Source: an uncultured Saprospirales bacterium
GTDB taxonomy: Bacteria > Bacteroidota > Bacteroidia > Chitinophagales > Saprospiraceae
DNA: 16,722 nucleotides
Direction of reading: 5' to 3'
Assembly (NCBI GenBank): GCA_937926355.1
Contig: CALAZP010000093.1
Location: forward strand, 1-16,722
A program made the translations under genes and the position numbers. Positions 1-8,268 of the stretch are shown piece after piece. Every line of letters begins with the position of its first letter. Position 1 is the stretch's first letter. The notes beneath the pieces were generated by a model. That model was not told where the DNA came from and searched no databases. It saw nothing but the letters and a program-made list of their open reading frames with translations.

Positions 1-1103
1 ACAGCTAAATGCTCCAGAATACGCTCCTTGACCTTTTCAAGACCATAATGGTCCTTGTCCAGTACCGTTTTGACCTTCTTTAAATTAAAATTATCCTTGG
101 TCTGTTGATTCCAAGGCAGGTCAACCAATAAATCCAAATAGTTTAGTTGTATGGAATACTCAGCTACCTGAGGATTCATTCTTTTTAGTTTTTGAATTTC
201 CTTCGTAAAAACCTTTTGGGCATGTTCAGGCCATTTCTTTTTTTCAGCCTTCTTCATCAATTCAAGGACTTCTTCTTCTTGGGGATTCTGACCCAATTCT
301 TCTTGAATGGTTTTCAATTGTTGATTGAGGAAGTAATCTCTTTGCTGCTTCTCTATATCGACCCTAACTTTGGATTCAATCTGATCTTTAATTTCCAATA
401 ACTGAAATTCTTCATGCATTAATTCCAAAATTCGATTGGCCTTTTTAGACAAATCATTCTGCTCTAAAATACTTTGTTTGACACCCACTTTACTTCCGAG
501 ATTGGAAGCTATGAAATTCAATAAAAATGAAGGACTCTTCATATTCTTAAGCATCAAAACTGCTTCAGATGGAATATTCGGAGACAATTCTATAATCTGT
601 TTGGCCAAATCCAAAATAGAGGAAATTAAGGCCTCAAATTCCAATTTATCTTTAGGATATACATAAGACAATGGCAATACCTTACCTTCCATAAAAGGTT
701 CGTTGGATGTTAACTCCTCCAAACTAAACCGCTTACGGCCCTGAAGGATAGCAGTTGTGCTACCATCAGGCATTTTAATCAATTTCAAAATTTTGGCAAT
801 ACAACCAATTTGATATAAATCATCGATTTCAGGTTCCTCCTGATTCGTATCCATTTGGGATAGAACCCCAATCATTTTATTGGCCTTATGAGCCTTTTGA
901 ATAGCTTTTATAGATTTGTCCCTACCCACTGTAATGGGGATGACAATTCCCGGAAATAAAACAGTGTTCTTTAATGCCAATAATGGTAGAATCTCTGGAA
1001 ACTTTTCATCTTCCTTAGCCTCCCCGTCTTCTTCTACAGTTACCAAAGGCAAAAATTCTCCCTCATCCTCAAGCGCCTGATTTGCAAATAGGTCTTCAAA
1101 CAT
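1..1103 (-). CDS. lon: ATP-dependent protease La (Lon), N-terminal part, truncated by the window edge
   Basis: Lon is a cytoplasmic AAA+ serine protease that degrades misfolded and regulatory proteins. My own translation from the ATG at 1103 stays open for 367 codons to the left edge, so the gene continues outside. An acidic leader (residues 1-37) precedes the LAN substrate-binding domain, which opens with LPLLALKNTVLFPGIVIPIT at about 39-58. The central coiled-coil helix carries RDYFLNQQLKTIQEELG at 255-271. Next come DLPW at 328-331 and DHYGLEKVKERILEHLA at 351-367, the segment that in Lon lies just before the Walker A loop. The AAA+ and Ser-Lys protease domains are therefore off-window. 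The gene lies 106 nt downstream of parE on the same strand and has its own sigma-54-like element. The identification is very secure. Confidence 0.96.
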   Translation of the reverse strand, partial: MFEDLFANQALEDEGEFLPLVTVEEDGEAKEDEKFPEILPLLALKNTVLFPGIVIPITVGRDKSIKAIQKAHKANKMIGVLSQMDTNQEEPEIDDLYQIGCIAKILKLIKMPDGSTTAILQGRKRFSLEELTSNEPFMEGKVLPLSYVYPKDKLEFEALISSILDLAKQIIELSPNIPSEAVLMLKNMKSPSFLLNFIASNLGSKVGVKQSILEQNDLSKKANRILELMHEEFQLLEIKDQIESKVRVDIEKQQRDYFLNQQLKTIQEELGQNPQEEEVLELMKKAEKKKWPEHAQKVFTKEIQKLKRMNPQVAEYSIQLNYLDLLVDLPWNQQTKDNFNLKKVKTVLDKDHYGLEKVKERILEHLA

Positions 1104-1150
1104 ATTATTTTTTCTTACCACAATTAAAAATTTACTCCTAGTATTAGCAG

Positions 1151-1165
1151 TCAATAGTCGTGCCA
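1151..1165 (-). promoter_or_regulatory. sigma-54-like -24/-12 promoter element upstream of lon
   Basis: On the minus strand these bases read TGGCACGACTATTGA. This fits the sigma-54 (RpoN) pattern TGGCACG-N4-TTGC with correct GG-to-GC spacing, except that the -12 C is an A. Initiation about 12 nt downstream would fall near 1139, giving a lon leader of about 35 nt. The single mismatch is at a normally important base, so the call is tentative. The -24 half overlaps the right arm of a short inverted repeat (1161-1182). Confidence 0.42.
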
Positions 1166-1182
1166 TTTCAAGAAAAATGGCA
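1161..1182. repeat. Short hairpin-forming inverted repeat between parE and lon
   Basis: Arms TGCCATTT and AAATGGCA form a perfect 8-bp stem around a 6-nt loop. It lies 27 nt beyond the parE stop. A T-run follows it only on the plus strand, so it resembles an intrinsic terminator for plus-strand, not parE, transcription. It could equally be a weak parE 3' hairpin or part of the lon regulatory region. Confidence 0.35.
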
Positions 1183-1209
1183 TTTTTAAGACAAAGCGTC
1201 ACTTAAAGA

Positions 1210-3084
1210 TTAGACTACTGCCAAAGTGTCCACTTCTGGTGCAGAATCTTTCTCTACTTTGAGGTGATCAATGATGAAATCTTGTCTGGTAGGCGTATTT
1301 TTTCCCATATAGTAGCTCAATACAGCATCTATGTCCGTTTCATCGTTTAGAACGACCGGTTCGAGTTTAATATTGGCTCCTATAAAATCACTAAACTCGT
1401 TAGGAGAAATTTCTCCTAATCCCTTAAACCTGGTGATTTCTGGTTTGCCCCTTAATTTACGAATAGCTTGAGCCTTTTCTGTTTCATCATAACAATAAAA
1501 CGTCTGCTGTTTATCTCGAACTCTAAACAAAGGAGTTTCCAATATGAAAAGATGGCCAGATCTCACTAAATCGGGAAAAAATTGAAGGAAAAAGGTCAAA
1601 AGTAATAGACGAATATGCATACCATCAACGTCAGCATCAGTCGCAATTACTACCCGATTATACCTTAGACCATCTATTCCATCTTCGATATCTAAAGCGT
1701 GTTGTAGTAAATTAAACTCCTCATTTTCATAAACTACCTTTTTACTTAATCCATAACAGTTTAAAGGCTTTCCTCTGAGGCTAAATACTGCTTGAGTTTG
1801 CACGTCACGTGCCTTAGTTATAGAACCGCTAGCTGAATCTCCCTCTGTAATAAATATGGTGGTTTGCTTTAAATCTTCTTCTTCGAATTTTCGGGTACTA
1901 TCATTAAAGTGAATTCTACAGTCCCTTAATTTTTTGTTGTGTAGATTGGCCTTTTTAGCCCGTTTATTCGCTAGAGATTTAATCCCCGCTATTTCTTTTC
2001 GTTCTCTTTCCGATTGAAGTATTCGTTTTTTTATCGCTTCCTTGACTTCCGCATTTCGGTGTAGAAAATTATCTAATTGTTCTTTGACAAAATTAACGAT
2101 ATAAGTTCTGACAGTAGGTCCCTCTGGCCCCATCTCTACAGAACCCAACTTGGTTTTAGTTTGAGACTCGAAAACAGGTTCTTCTACCCTTACGCTAATG
2201 GCTCCTATGATGGATGCTAAAATATCTTTGCGATCCCAATTGGCATCAAAATGCTCATTTACCGTTTTAACTACTGCCTCTCTGAAGGCCATTAAATGCG
2301 TCCCTCCTTGAGTGGTATGCTGACCATTGACAAAGGAATAATATTGCTCCCCATATTGGTTCCCATGAGTAAAGGCAATTTCAATGTCTTCTCCTTTCAT
2401 GTGAATAATTGGGTACCTCACCTGCTCACTAGACGTTCTTTTTTCCAATAAGTCCAGTAAACCATTTCGAGAATAAAAAACTTGGCCGTTGAAGTGTATT
2501 TTTAATCCGGCATTCAAAAAGGCATAATTCCAGAGTTGATTGTTTAAATAATCAATTCTGTATTTGAAATTTTTAAAAATGGAGGCATCTGGCTGAAAAA
2601 CCACCTCCGTGCCATTCTGCTCATCAGATTTACCTATTTTATGGTCATTAATGATTATTCCCTTTTCAAATTCCGCCACTTTAGCTTTCCCCTCTCTAAA
2701 AGCACTTACCTTAAAATAGTCTGAAAGGGCATTAACTGCTTTAGTTCCAACACCATTTAATCCCACTGACTTTTTAAAAGCCTTTGAATCGTATTTTCCT
2801 CCCGTATTGATTTTAGAGACACACTCTACCACTTTTCCTAACGGGATTCCTCTTCCGTAATCTCGAATCGCGACCTTTTGCTGATCTATTTCGACATCTA
2901 TTTTATTACCGAAACCCATTACATACTCATCAATACAGTTGTCAATTACCTCTTTTACTAAAATGTAAATTCCATCATCTGAACCTGACCCATCCCCTAG
3001 TTTACCGATATACATTCCAGGTCTCATTCTGATGTGCTCCCGCCAATCCAATGACTTTATATTGTCTTCTGTGTATTTTTCCAT
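1210..3084 (-). CDS. parE: DNA topoisomerase IV subunit B (ParE)
   Basis: This is the ATPase/TOPRIM subunit of the type IIA topoisomerase that decatenates daughter chromosomes. At 624 aa it has the length of Bacteroidota ParE rather than the longer GyrB. The GHKL ATPase region shows EVIDNCIDE (45-53; Glu45 the likely catalytic base, Asn49 for Mg), DYGRGIP (75-81), the GLNGVGTKA ATP lid (109-117) and the QTKTKLG loop (308-314). The TOPRIM domain shows EGDSA (414-418), the metal-binding DADVDG (483-488) and RFKGLGE (552-558). No parC is adjacent in the window. A secreted-protein gene ends 40 nt upstream on the same strand and lon follows. GyrB is the alternative, but the N-terminal RMRPGMYIGKLGDGS block and the length favour ParE. 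Confidence 0.93.
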   Translation of the reverse strand: MEKYTEDNIKSLDWREHIRMRPGMYIGKLGDGSGSDDGIYILVKEVIDNCIDEYVMGFGNKIDVEIDQQKVAIRDYGRGIPLGKVVECVSKINTGGKYDSKAFKKSVGLNGVGTKAVNALSDYFKVSAFREGKAKVAEFEKGIIINDHKIGKSDEQNGTEVVFQPDASIFKNFKYRIDYLNNQLWNYAFLNAGLKIHFNGQVFYSRNGLLDLLEKRTSSEQVRYPIIHMKGEDIEIAFTHGNQYGEQYYSFVNGQHTTQGGTHLMAFREAVVKTVNEHFDANWDRKDILASIIGAISVRVEEPVFESQTKTKLGSVEMGPEGPTVRTYIVNFVKEQLDNFLHRNAEVKEAIKKRILQSERERKEIAGIKSLANKRAKKANLHNKKLRDCRIHFNDSTRKFEEEDLKQTTIFITEGDSASGSITKARDVQTQAVFSLRGKPLNCYGLSKKVVYENEEFNLLQHALDIEDGIDGLRYNRVVIATDADVDGMHIRLLLLTFFLQFFPDLVRSGHLFILETPLFRVRDKQQTFYCYDETEKAQAIRKLRGKPEITRFKGLGEISPNEFSDFIGANIKLEPVVLNDETDIDAVLSYYMGKNTPTRQDFIIDHLKVEKDSAPEVDTLAVV

Positions 3085-3124
3085 GCTGGGTATTATTCGG
3101 CTAAAATATAAAAAACAATTTGTT

Positions 3125-5077
3125 TTATTTTATTAAATTGATCAAACCGGAATATTGTTGAGTAGCTCCGTCTAAAAACTCTACTTGAGCGGTGTAAATA
3201 AAAACTCCTGGATTGAGAGAGCGCCCTTTATAAGAACCATCCCATGAACAGTTGGAGTCATTGATGGAACATCCACCGCTTTCGTACACGATATTTCCCC
3301 ATCGATTTGCAATAATTATGGATGTTACCTTTGCAAATCCATTGCCCATGATATAAAATACATCGTTAATGCCATCTCCATTAGGAGAAAAAGCATTGGG
3401 AATATATATTCGTCGGGGTTTTTCTACTTCGATTTGGACAAAAGCTTCATCCTGACAGTTTTGTTCCGTGGTGACATTGAAATAAAAATCACCTGAAAAT
3501 AAAGGCAATAGCCAAGTTTCCCGACAATTTGAGCAAGAGATAAAATTTTCCTCATTTACTACCCATTGATACCTAAGGCTTGTAGTATTAGAAGTTACTT
3601 TAGGTTCCAAATACAAACTATCTCCTAGTTCGATAGTGTACTGATCAGGTTCAAATTCAATTTGAACAAACGCCTCTTCTACTTCGTAATAAACATCAAT
3701 ACTACCGCATCCAGCAGTTACCTCCACAGCGTATAATCCTCCTTGATTGACCGCAATAGTTGGTGTCTCTTCCCCAGTACTCCAAGCGTATGTAGCGCCC
3801 GGGAAAGTCACATCCAAAGTCGCCGACTCTCCTGAACAAAAGTAAGCCGATCGATATTGGTCATCGGTTCCTAAGCTGATGACAGTTAATGGAGTGCTAT
3901 CCGCTTCTACTACAGTAGCTGGGTTATCCGAGTATCGAAACCCGCCAAGAGATTCTGAAAGATTGGTCAATACAGCTTGATTTTTATAGGTTCCTGAGGA
4001 TACTTCTCCTACCTGAACCAAAGCAATCAAAGTATCTATACCCTGGGGCACACTCATATTTTCAATCAGAAGTTCCTCATCTCCAGTTTGACTTCTCAAT
4101 TGTCCTCCAAAGGGGTTTTTCTTCAATTCGACAAAAGAAAAGCCATCTGGAAGTGCGTCATAAAAATCAATACCACTTTGAAGTTTACCAGATGAATTAG
4201 CAATGGTGAAGGAGTATTCTACCTCGCTACACCCTACGGTGATCTCTGGCCAAACAGTTTTGCTCATTTCAATGGTATAAGGACAGGAGCAAGCATCTGT
4301 ACCCTGAGCGGAAGGGCCCGAAGCTTCGATGGTAACCTTTCCCCTTTCCTTATCAATCTGAACCAATGTATTTTGAGAAAACCCTCCTACACTTCCATAG
4401 GCGAAAAGCCTTCCAAATGCATCAAAAAATAGAGAACCTGCAAATCCTAAAAGTGGAGTTCTAGCATAATTAGTGGTCACAGCTCCCGTAACCATATCCA
4501 CTAACATTAATCTGTCGTCGTTCGAATCATACCCATATAAATTTCCCGAAATCGGATCAAAGGCTATATCTAACATCCGCACAGGTAACCCTGAAAGTGG
4601 AACGGTACTAGTAGGATAGTTGGAGTCCTCCAAATTAACCCTAACTAATTCTCTGTCTTGGCCATTAGAACCCGGTGCTCCGGTATTGGTCGCTCCAATT
4701 AATATTAAATATTGGCCATCAGGAGTGATATCCCCTGCGAAATAAACATAATCGCTATTCAAATTAAGTTTATCCAGCTGAATGACAGAACCATTTCTAT
4801 CCACTTGATAAAGGTAATGTTCTATTGGATGAACCCCGTATATTAAATTGTCAGTGCTCCTGTAACCTATGGCGTTAATTTGAACCTGCATATTGCTGCG
4901 GACGGTTCTAAAAACAACGTTTTGGCTGATCGGGTCAATAGTGACTTCACTTAATCCGGAACTGGATGAATTGGTTAAAGTAATGTAAAACTGTCCCTCA
5001 CAAGAAAAGGGCGTTTGCCCTTGCAAATCAAGAATAAGCCATCCCAATAAAAAAAAGATAATCCCCTTCTTTAACAT
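3125..5077 (-). CDS. Secreted multidomain protein with T9SS (gliding-motility-type) C-terminal sorting domain
   Basis: A 650-aa cell-surface or extracellular protein of unknown specific role. The ATG at 5077 is chosen because it starts directly at a signal peptide (MLKKGIIFFLLGWLILDLQG). The same frame stays open 66 codons further upstream, but that stretch would run over the divergent ldcA gene and bury the signal peptide. Domains: a propeller-like region (about 25-270) with repeated phrases such as DITPDGQYLIL and AFDPISGNLYGYD; a DUF11-like beta-sandwich (about 275-410) containing DALPDGFSF; and one or two Ig/PKD-like modules with CSGESATL and YAWSTGEETPTI. The C-terminal domain (555-650) has IPNAFSPNGDGIND, ANRWGNIVY and NPGVFIYTAQV, the CHU_C/TIGR04131 hallmark of type IX secretion cargo. 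Several Cys residues suggest disulfides. Function could be adhesion or a surface layer; no catalytic motif is visible. Confidence 0.88.
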   Translation of the reverse strand: MLKKGIIFFLLGWLILDLQGQTPFSCEGQFYITLTNSSSSGLSEVTIDPISQNVVFRTVRSNMQVQINAIGYRSTDNLIYGVHPIEHYLYQVDRNGSVIQLDKLNLNSDYVYFAGDITPDGQYLILIGATNTGAPGSNGQDRELVRVNLEDSNYPTSTVPLSGLPVRMLDIAFDPISGNLYGYDSNDDRLMLVDMVTGAVTTNYARTPLLGFAGSLFFDAFGRLFAYGSVGGFSQNTLVQIDKERGKVTIEASGPSAQGTDACSCPYTIEMSKTVWPEITVGCSEVEYSFTIANSSGKLQSGIDFYDALPDGFSFVELKKNPFGGQLRSQTGDEELLIENMSVPQGIDTLIALVQVGEVSSGTYKNQAVLTNLSESLGGFRYSDNPATVVEADSTPLTVISLGTDDQYRSAYFCSGESATLDVTFPGATYAWSTGEETPTIAVNQGGLYAVEVTAGCGSIDVYYEVEEAFVQIEFEPDQYTIELGDSLYLEPKVTSNTTSLRYQWVVNEENFISCSNCRETWLLPLFSGDFYFNVTTEQNCQDEAFVQIEVEKPRRIYIPNAFSPNGDGINDVFYIMGNGFAKVTSIIIANRWGNIVYESGGCSINDSNCSWDGSYKGRSLNPGVFIYTAQVEFLDGATQQYSGLINLIK

Positions 5078-5180
5078 TCCCAGATAGACATTAATTTTAC
5101 AATGTAGTCTTTTAGCAACAGATGGTAGTATATTAACCTCATTAAGCCAAAAAAGATTTTTTATAAAATTGAAAAAAATA

Positions 5181-6197
5181 ATGAACCGACGCTCATTTAC
5201 CTCAAGATCCCTTTCTCTTCTCCCCTTATGGGCACTTTCCAAACGAATAAATATCCCTCCTGCTGCTCCAATCAAACCTCAACGATTGAAAAAAGGAGAT
5301 GCCGTTATGTTGGTAACTCCAGGGAGTTTTATTGGAGATGAACCCCTACAAAAGGCTATTCAAAATTTAGAGAGTTTGGGACTCCGGGTATTTCTTTCTG
5401 ATCACATTCGAGCTAAAAAAGGATATACTGCTGGAACAGTTGAAGAGCGAGTTGCTGATTTACACCAAGCTTTTGCCCATCCAGATATCAAGGCAGTTTG
5501 GTGTGCCAGAGGAGGATATGGATGTGCTCAATTGTTGCCGCATTTGGATTTTAATCTTATTCAAAAAAATCCGAAAATCTTAATCGGATTCAGTGATATT
5601 ACCATTTTACTACACGCTGTTACCCTTAAAACTGGTTTGATTACTTTCCATGGCCCTGTTGGATCTTCAGAATTTTCCTCCTATACCAGAAAATGGCTGC
5701 AACAGACGCTTTTCACAGCCGCTGCTTCTTTGAATATGCCTAAGAGTGAGGAGCAAATAAATGGCTTGGCACCCTTTACTATTCGGCCGGGTAAAGCTAA
5801 AGGTTTACTGTTTGGAGGTAATTTAACCCTTTTGGCGTCAGCCGTAGGTACTCCTTGGATGCCTGATCTAAAAGGTAAAATTGTATTTATGGAAGAAATT
5901 GGAGAAAAACCCTATCGCATAGATCGGATGATTACTCAAATCCAACAAGGCACTAATATTCACGAGGCCGAGGGGATTGTTTTAGGCCATTTCACCGACT
6001 GTGAAGCGGATAGTGGAGACCTTTCTCTTAGTTTGAAGCAAACGCTCTTGAGTGCTTTTAAATTTTTCGATAAACCTCTTGGGTACGGATATACCTGGGG
6101 GCATATTGACCAAATGACGACCTTACCCATTGGGCTTCAAGCTGCTATTGATACCGATAAATTCTCTTTAACGCTATTGGAAAGTCCGGTGATATAA
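5181..6197 (+). CDS. ldcA: LD-carboxypeptidase, peptidase family S66 (LdcA-like muramoyltetrapeptide carboxypeptidase)
   Basis: LD-carboxypeptidases remove the terminal D-Ala from murein tetrapeptides during peptidoglycan recycling. The 338-aa product has the S66 signatures: WCARGGYG (107-114); IGFSDIT with candidate nucleophile Ser138; FMEEIGEKPYRIDRM (236-250) supplying the Glu (238 or 239); and GYTWGHID with candidate His308. These match the Ser-Glu-His triad of the family. The ATG at 5181 is preferred over an in-frame TTG at 5169, because it begins MNRRSF, a twin-arginine-like start shared with the asparaginase in this window. The following hydrophobic stretch (11-19) is short, so Tat export is uncertain; the E. 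coli enzyme is cytoplasmic. First gene of a four-gene operon; the epimerase ATG follows after 2 nt. Confidence 0.9.
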   Translation: MNRRSFTSRSLSLLPLWALSKRINIPPAAPIKPQRLKKGDAVMLVTPGSFIGDEPLQKAIQNLESLGLRVFLSDHIRAKKGYTAGTVEERVADLHQAFAHPDIKAVWCARGGYGCAQLLPHLDFNLIQKNPKILIGFSDITILLHAVTLKTGLITFHGPVGSSEFSSYTRKWLQQTLFTAAASLNMPKSEEQINGLAPFTIRPGKAKGLLFGGNLTLLASAVGTPWMPDLKGKIVFMEEIGEKPYRIDRMITQIQQGTNIHEAEGIVLGHFTDCEADSGDLSLSLKQTLLSAFKFFDKPLGYGYTWGHIDQMTTLPIGLQAAIDTDKFSLTLLESPVI

Positions 6198-6199
6198 TC

Positions 6200-7225
6200 A
6201 TGAATATACAACTTCATACCTTTTCTTTGCAGCTCAAAAGCCCTTTCAGAATCAGCCATGGCAGCAGACTTTCTCAGCCTACCCTCATTGTAGAAATGCA
6301 AAAAGATGGCCTTAGTGGCTACGGGGAAGCCACTGCAACAAGCTATTATGGGCTTACCTTAGATGGTATGGTATCCACTATGAAAAAATTACTTCCAGAA
6401 TTAATAAAAATTCCTCTGGAGCATCCCGAGCAATATTACGCGGATATTTTTCCAATCCTTGGGAAACATCCTTTTTTGAGGTGTGCATTGGACGTAGCTG
6501 CCAATGACCTTTGGGGTAAAATGAAGGGCATACCCCTGCATCAATACTGGTTTGACGACCACTCCAGCATTCCCTTGACCAATTACACCATAGGCTTAGG
6601 AGATATTTCTGAAATGTTAGAAAAAATAGCAGCATTTCCCTGGCCTATTTATAAAATCAAATTAGGTGGGCAAGATGATCGAGCAACTATAGCTGCCATA
6701 AGGAAAGCAACGGTGGCCCGCCTAAGAATAGATGCCAATACGGGCTGGACACCCTTGAATGCTTTTGAGCTCGTTGATGCCATGGCAGCATCAAAAATAG
6801 AAATGATTGAGCAACCCTTACCTGTTGCCAATGATTCATTAATGCCTAAATTGAAAAGTCATAGCAATATTCCTTTTATAGCAGATGAAAGTTGTCAGAT
6901 ATTGGAGGATGTGGAAAAGTGTGCGGAGGGATTTGACGGAATCAATATCAAATTAATGAAATGTGGAGGATTAACACCTGCTAGACAAATGATACAAAAA
7001 GCGCAACAATTGGGATTACAAATAATGGTAGGATGTATGACTGAGTCCTCTATAGGCATTGCTGCCATTGCCCAATTACTTCCCGCATTAGATTACGTGG
7101 ATATGGATGGCCCCCTTTTGATTCAAAATGATCCAGGGCAACCCTTAATGATGTCCAATGGTGTAGTTACCCTATCAAAGGGATCAGGAACAGGCGCTAT
7201 TTTACTCCAAAATAATCCGGTATGA
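6200..7225 (+). CDS. Dipeptide epimerase, enolase superfamily (L-Ala-D/L-Glu epimerase-like)
   Basis: The family inverts the C-terminal residue of dipeptides, classically L-Ala-D-Glu to L-Ala-L-Glu from murein, so that ordinary peptidases can finish degradation. The 341-aa protein has the complete muconate-lactonizing-enzyme-subgroup active site: the KIK motif (152-154, Lys154 as acid/base); metal ligands Asp178 in DANTGW, Glu204 in EQPLP and Asp229 in ADES; the opposing Lys251 in IKLMKCGG; and the DMDGP motif (301-305), whose Asp pair binds the dipeptide ammonium in this family. It has no signal peptide and is cytoplasmic. The N-terminal specificity loop reads ISHGSRL (18-24), resembling E. 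coli YcjG as I remember it. Relatives accept other dipeptides, for example the D-Ala-D-Ala epimerase described from Cytophaga hutchinsonii, so exact specificity is open. It overlaps the next gene by 4 nt. Confidence 0.92.
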   Translation: MNIQLHTFSLQLKSPFRISHGSRLSQPTLIVEMQKDGLSGYGEATATSYYGLTLDGMVSTMKKLLPELIKIPLEHPEQYYADIFPILGKHPFLRCALDVAANDLWGKMKGIPLHQYWFDDHSSIPLTNYTIGLGDISEMLEKIAAFPWPIYKIKLGGQDDRATIAAIRKATVARLRIDANTGWTPLNAFELVDAMAASKIEMIEQPLPVANDSLMPKLKSHSNIPFIADESCQILEDVEKCAEGFDGINIKLMKCGGLTPARQMIQKAQQLGLQIMVGCMTESSIGIAAIAQLLPALDYVDMDGPLLIQNDPGQPLMMSNGVVTLSKGSGTGAILLQNNPV

Positions 7226-8268
7226 ATACTGCCCATAGCATCCCTGGAAGGACATTCATTAATTCCGCAGGAGAAAAGTGGCTTTATTTTGCCGGAACGG
7301 CTTATTTAGGAATGCCTCATTATGATGCTTATCAACGTGCTATTCAAATGGGTATTGAAAAATATGGGGCCAATTATGGATCTTCAAGAGCCTCCCCTCC
7401 AGAAGTGCTATTATTTGGCAAAATGGAGGAAAAATTAGCACATACCATTGGTGCTCCTGCCGCAATACTGGTTTCCTCAGGAACCCTGGCTGGGCAATTG
7501 GCCGTCCGATATTTTGAATCTTTGCACGACTGTTACTTTGCACCCGATGCCCACCCCGCCATAACAGCAAGAGAACCATCCAATGAGGAGCAACCATTCT
7601 TAGATTGGTTGATTCAAACGGTAAAAAATATCAATAGCAAGGAAGCCCAGTCAGCTATATTCTGCAATGCCGTAGATTCATTAGGGGTGCACCAATACGA
7701 TTTCTCTGTTTTACGTGAAATTAAATATCCAGAACGAGTTACTCTAGTTGTTGATGATTCGCATGCCCTTGGAATTACTCATCAGGGTAGGGGAAGTTAT
7801 CAGTATTTAAAGCAAACTTTTCCCAATCTGCAAATTCTTATTACGGCATCTACCGGTAAAGCTTGGGGATTACCAGCAGGCCTTTTACTGGGGGAGACTG
7901 CTCTTATTTCGCGTCTCCGATATCAAGCATTCTTTAGGGGAGCCAGTCCTCCCATTCCTGCTTTTTTGTACGCTTTTGACGAAGTCTTTCCTTCCTTATT
8001 GGATAGATGGGATAGGCTAATCAACAACATTGATTATTTTCACCGAGAATTGGACCCTTACTCCACCATTCAAAAAATACCACACTATCCGGTTACAGTA
8101 ATTTTGATACCCGAGCTGGATGAATTGGCCAACAAAAAAAATATTTTGATATCCGCTTTTCCCTATCCGGCACCCCACTCTCCAAAAATTAATAGGGTGG
8201 TGATCAATGCACTACATACCCAACAAGATCTCCATCAACTCATTCAATTGATAAAAGAAAATTTATGA
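7222..8268 (+). CDS. Divergent alpha-oxoamine-synthase-like PLP enzyme (BioF/KBL/SPT family)
   Basis: A fold type I PLP enzyme related to 8-amino-7-oxononanoate synthase and 2-amino-3-ketobutyrate CoA ligase, which condense an amino acid with an acyl-CoA. Family landmarks: NYGSSRAS (51-58); SSGTLAGQ (85-92) in place of SSGYxAN; candidate ring-stacking His111 in DAHPAI; VVDDSHALG (176-184) with the cofactor Asp and His181; the aldimine lysine Lys213 in TASTGKAWG; and a C-terminal INRVVINALHT (323-333) resembling the substrate-Arg motif. At 348 aa it is about 40 residues shorter than typical members, lacks most of their N-terminal segment, and lacks the usual SMDGD motif (LGVHQYD instead). ATGA overlaps on both sides imply translational coupling to the epimerase and the hydrolase. 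Fold and cofactor are confident; the reaction is unknown. Confidence 0.82.
   Translation: MNTAHSIPGRTFINSAGEKWLYFAGTAYLGMPHYDAYQRAIQMGIEKYGANYGSSRASPPEVLLFGKMEEKLAHTIGAPAAILVSSGTLAGQLAVRYFESLHDCYFAPDAHPAITAREPSNEEQPFLDWLIQTVKNINSKEAQSAIFCNAVDSLGVHQYDFSVLREIKYPERVTLVVDDSHALGITHQGRGSYQYLKQTFPNLQILITASTGKAWGLPAGLLLGETALISRLRYQAFFRGASPPIPAFLYAFDEVFPSLLDRWDRLINNIDYFHRELDPYSTIQKIPHYPVTVILIPELDELANKKNILISAFPYPAPHSPKINRVVINALHTQQDLHQLIQLIKENL

Noticed and set aside
192..666. Two plus-strand reading frames of 69 and 76 codons
   Set aside because: Both lie opposite the continuous lon frame, which has strong family motifs; they are shadows.
3112..3126. 15-bp AT-rich palindrome (AAAACAA/TTGTTTT) before parE
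   Set aside because: There is no room for a hairpin loop, the composition is low-complexity, and it overlaps the upstream gene's stop; no operator or terminator claim is justified.
5169..5180. TTG start four codons upstream of the ldcA ATG
   Set aside because: The ATG at 5181 starts a conserved-looking MNRRSF leader, and TTG starts are rarer.
5078..5275. 66-codon upstream extension of the T9SS-tagged protein
   Set aside because: It would bury an evident signal peptide and overlap the divergent ldcA gene; the internal ATG at 5077 is the better start.
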